From Caldifarciminota bacterium (GTDB lineage: Bacteria > Hydrothermota > Hydrothermia > B15-G9 > WFZT01): a DNA stretch of 8,982 nt. Shown here one piece after another: positions 8,040 to 8,982 of the stretch (its first letter is position 1; each line of letters starts with the position of its first letter). The notes under the pieces were generated by a model. The model did not search any database. It worked only from the letters and a program-made list of their open reading frames with translations, and had not been told where the DNA came from. The DNA is taken from contig JALSOY010000200.1 of the NCBI GenBank assembly GCA_026986235.1, positions 1 to 8,982 on the forward strand. Direction: 5' to 3'. A program made the position numbers and the translations under genes.

Positions 8040-8735
8040 TCATTTGCCATCCCGGGTCAGCTCACCCGTGTAAATATACGCAATACCAAAGCTCAGCATG
8101 CTGGATTTCACATTCCTGAAACCATGCCTTCTGAGGAGTTTTTCCATATCCTCGGGAGTGAGGAAGTTTTTAATGGATACTGCAAGCTCTTTGTAATCTT
8201 CTTTAACACCTGCGATTATTCCACCGATAAAGGGCATTATGTACCTGAGGTAAATCCAGTAAAGAAATCCCAAAATGTTCTTCCGGGGAGGTGCAAACTC
8301 TAATATGAAAATCCTGCCTCCGTTTTTGAGGACCCTTGCCATTTCATCCAGACCCTTATCGTAGTCAGGGAGATTCCTGAGTCCGAAACCGATGGTTACG
8401 ACATCGAAGGTGGAATTTTTTACAGGCATCTTGAGTGCGTCACCGATTATCAATGGGATATCAAGCCTCCTCTCCTGTAGCTTCTTCCTTGCGACTTTGA
8501 GCATCTCCTCAGAAATATCAAGGCCCACCACTTTCGAATTTGCCTTCGCCTTTATCTCAATCGCAATGTCCCCTGTACCTGTGCACACATCAAGGACACG
8601 ATCACCTTCCTCAGGTAATATCAACCTGAGGAGCTTTTTCCTCCAGAGGACATCTATGTAGACACTGAAAAAGTGATTTAAAAAGTCGTACTTCTCGGCT
8701 ATCTTCTGGTAAATCTCTTCAGCGTTGTTGACCAT
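8040..8735 (-). CDS. menG: Demethylmenaquinone/ubiquinone C-methyltransferase (MenG/UbiE)
   Basis: SAM-dependent C-methyltransferase for the last step of menaquinone synthesis (the same family acts in ubiquinone synthesis), cytoplasmic or membrane-associated. The 231 residues match the family. The N-terminus has the typical IAEKYDFLNHFFS (12-24). SAM motif I is DVCTGTGD (49-56), the ribose-binding acidic residue is D73 in GLDISEEML, GDA is at 98-100, and the family-specific FGLRNLPD is at 117-124. YKELAVSIKNF (181-191) is a UbiE/MenG signature, preceded by a hydrophobic stretch (155-175) that could contact the lipid substrate. The ATG at 8735 is the first possible start: an in-frame TAA lies three codons upstream. 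No Shine-Dalgarno precedes it. It is transcribed toward dnaE, separately from the four-gene cluster. No other menaquinone gene is in view, so the pathway type (Men or futalosine) cannot be told. The choice of menG over ubiE is inferred from the likely organism. Confidence 0.95.
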   Translation of the reverse strand: MVNNAEEIYQKIAEKYDFLNHFFSVYIDVLWRKKLLRLILPEEGDRVLDVCTGTGDIAIEIKAKANSKVVGLDISEEMLKVARKKLQERRLDIPLIIGDALKMPVKNSTFDVVTIGFGLRNLPDYDKGLDEMARVLKNGGRIFILEFAPPRKNILGFLYWIYLRYIMPFIGGIIAGVKEDYKELAVSIKNFLTPEDMEKLLRRHGFRNVKSSMLSFGIAYIYTGELTRDGK

Positions 8736-8743
8736 GGGCGTTA

Positions 8744-8749
8744 ATTATA
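8744..8749 (-). promoter_or_regulatory. Consensus -10 box (TATAAT) immediately before menG
   Basis: On the - strand TATAAT lies with its last base 8 bases upstream of the menG ATG's first base. Transcription starting the usual 6-8 bases downstream would begin at about 8738-8736, giving a leaderless or nearly leaderless message. This agrees with the absence of a Shine-Dalgarno before the ATG. No good -35 box is present at 16-18 bases spacing and there is no extended TG, so the element could also be chance in AT-rich DNA. Confidence 0.4.
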
Positions 8750-8823
8750 TTGCGACAATCCAGAATGAACTACGGGAGTATTTTTTGAAATGAAGGGTGC
8801 AGGGGATAAGAACCGCAAAATTA

Positions 8824-8852
8824 TTTATAGTTAACTGCAAAACCTGATGCAA
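8824..8852 (-). promoter_or_regulatory. Possible distal menG promoter (TTGCAT-17-TATAAA)
   Basis: On the - strand TTGCAT (8852-8847) and TATAAA (8829-8824) are separated by exactly 17 bases. The -10 matches consensus at five of six positions, the -35 only at its TTG. Transcription from here would give a leader of about 80 bases for menG. It competes with the proximal TATAAT as the candidate start site. Confidence 0.3.
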
Positions 8853-8938
8853 TTATCGAACACCATGAGAATTGAACATAGGAATATCCATTAAATTCTA
8901 AAGTCCCCCATCGGAAGGAAGAAATGGCAAATATTTCG

Positions 8939-8974
8939 AAAATCCCCCTCTCCCTTTTAGCAAAGTGGGATTTT
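8939..8974. repeat. Nested inverted repeat, possible dispersed palindromic element
   Basis: Perfect 8-base arms AAAATCCC (8939-8946) and GGGATTTT (8967-8974) enclose a second small stem, CTTT-TAGC-AAAG (8954-8965). The left side also carries two C-rich runs (CCCCC at 8944-8948, CCC at 8952-8954). The layout of C-runs, a CTTTTAGCAAAG core and outer AAATCCC arms resembles palindromic intergenic repeats that I recall as scattered through various bacterial genomes. That family resemblance is from memory and untested; the inverted repeat itself is read directly. The element may continue beyond the right edge. Confidence 0.4.
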
Positions 8975-8982
8975 GGATACCA

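Noticed and set aside
7999..8043. A 14-codon - strand frame (MKLRRVKVSISGDP) whose ATG overlaps the menG stop as ATGA.
   Set aside because: The overlap is suggestive of coupling, but the frame is too short to judge, has no clear Shine-Dalgarno and shows no recognisable remnant of a known gene.
7802..8050. An 82-codon - strand frame starting inside the end of menG and running into dnaE antisense.
   Set aside because: Most of it is antisense to the DnaE C-terminal domain and no homologous motif is visible.
8769..8786. Possible + strand terminator, TAC-GGGA-GTA followed by six T.
   Set aside because: The stem is only 3 base pairs, no + strand gene ends nearby, and it lies in the menG upstream region.
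8790..8834. A 14-codon + strand frame (MKGAGDKNRKIIYS) preceded by GGGAG.
   Set aside because: Its spacing to GGGAG is long (11 bases), no promoter precedes it, and frames this short are expected by chance.

Overview
The window holds five confidently identified genes. Four lie head-to-tail on the + strand: a 5'-truncated outer-membrane polysaccharide export protein with SLBB repeats, thymidylate kinase (tmk), an S41 carboxy-terminal processing protease (ctp) and the DNA polymerase III alpha subunit (dnaE). A fifth gene on the - strand, demethylmenaquinone/ubiquinone C-methyltransferase (menG/ubiE), converges on dnaE. The rightmost ~250 bases carry no convincing complete gene.

Organism: a bacterium with an outer membrane (Wza-like multi-SLBB exporter) and a quinone-based respiratory chain. 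The exporter architecture (many SLBB repeats, a C-terminal hydrophobic helix) and the long C-terminal tail of the S41 protease resemble proteins I associate with the FCB group and nearby candidate phyla. Lys/Glu/Arg-rich proteins, frequent AGA/AGG arginine codons, tight packing and a well-supported TTG start would suit a thermophile. This placement is an inference, not an identification.

Layout: 2-2371 exporter (open at the left edge); 2373-3026 tmk, 1 base later; 3031-4548 ctp, 4 bases later, with a TTG start behind a strong Shine-Dalgarno inside the tmk end; 4545-7961 dnaE, sharing an ATGA stop/start with ctp. The four probably form one transcript whose promoter lies left of the window. After a 78-base convergent gap comes menG (8735-8040, -). 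Its start has a consensus TATAAT so close to the ATG that the transcript may be leaderless, and a second possible promoter lies further upstream. From 8736 to the right edge the sequence is AT-rich and non-coding in appearance, ending in a nested inverted repeat (8939-8974) that looks like a dispersed palindromic element.

Functionally, tmk and dnaE serve DNA precursor supply and replication, the exporter and the protease serve the cell envelope, and menG finishes the respiratory quinone. I found no defence island, CRISPR array, transposase, tRNA or rRNA. The notable points are local: a DnaE whose PHP domain keeps all the canonical metal ligands, a degenerate clamp-binding motif in DnaE, a helical insertion splitting one SLBB repeat, a possibly leaderless menG, and the right-edge palindrome.
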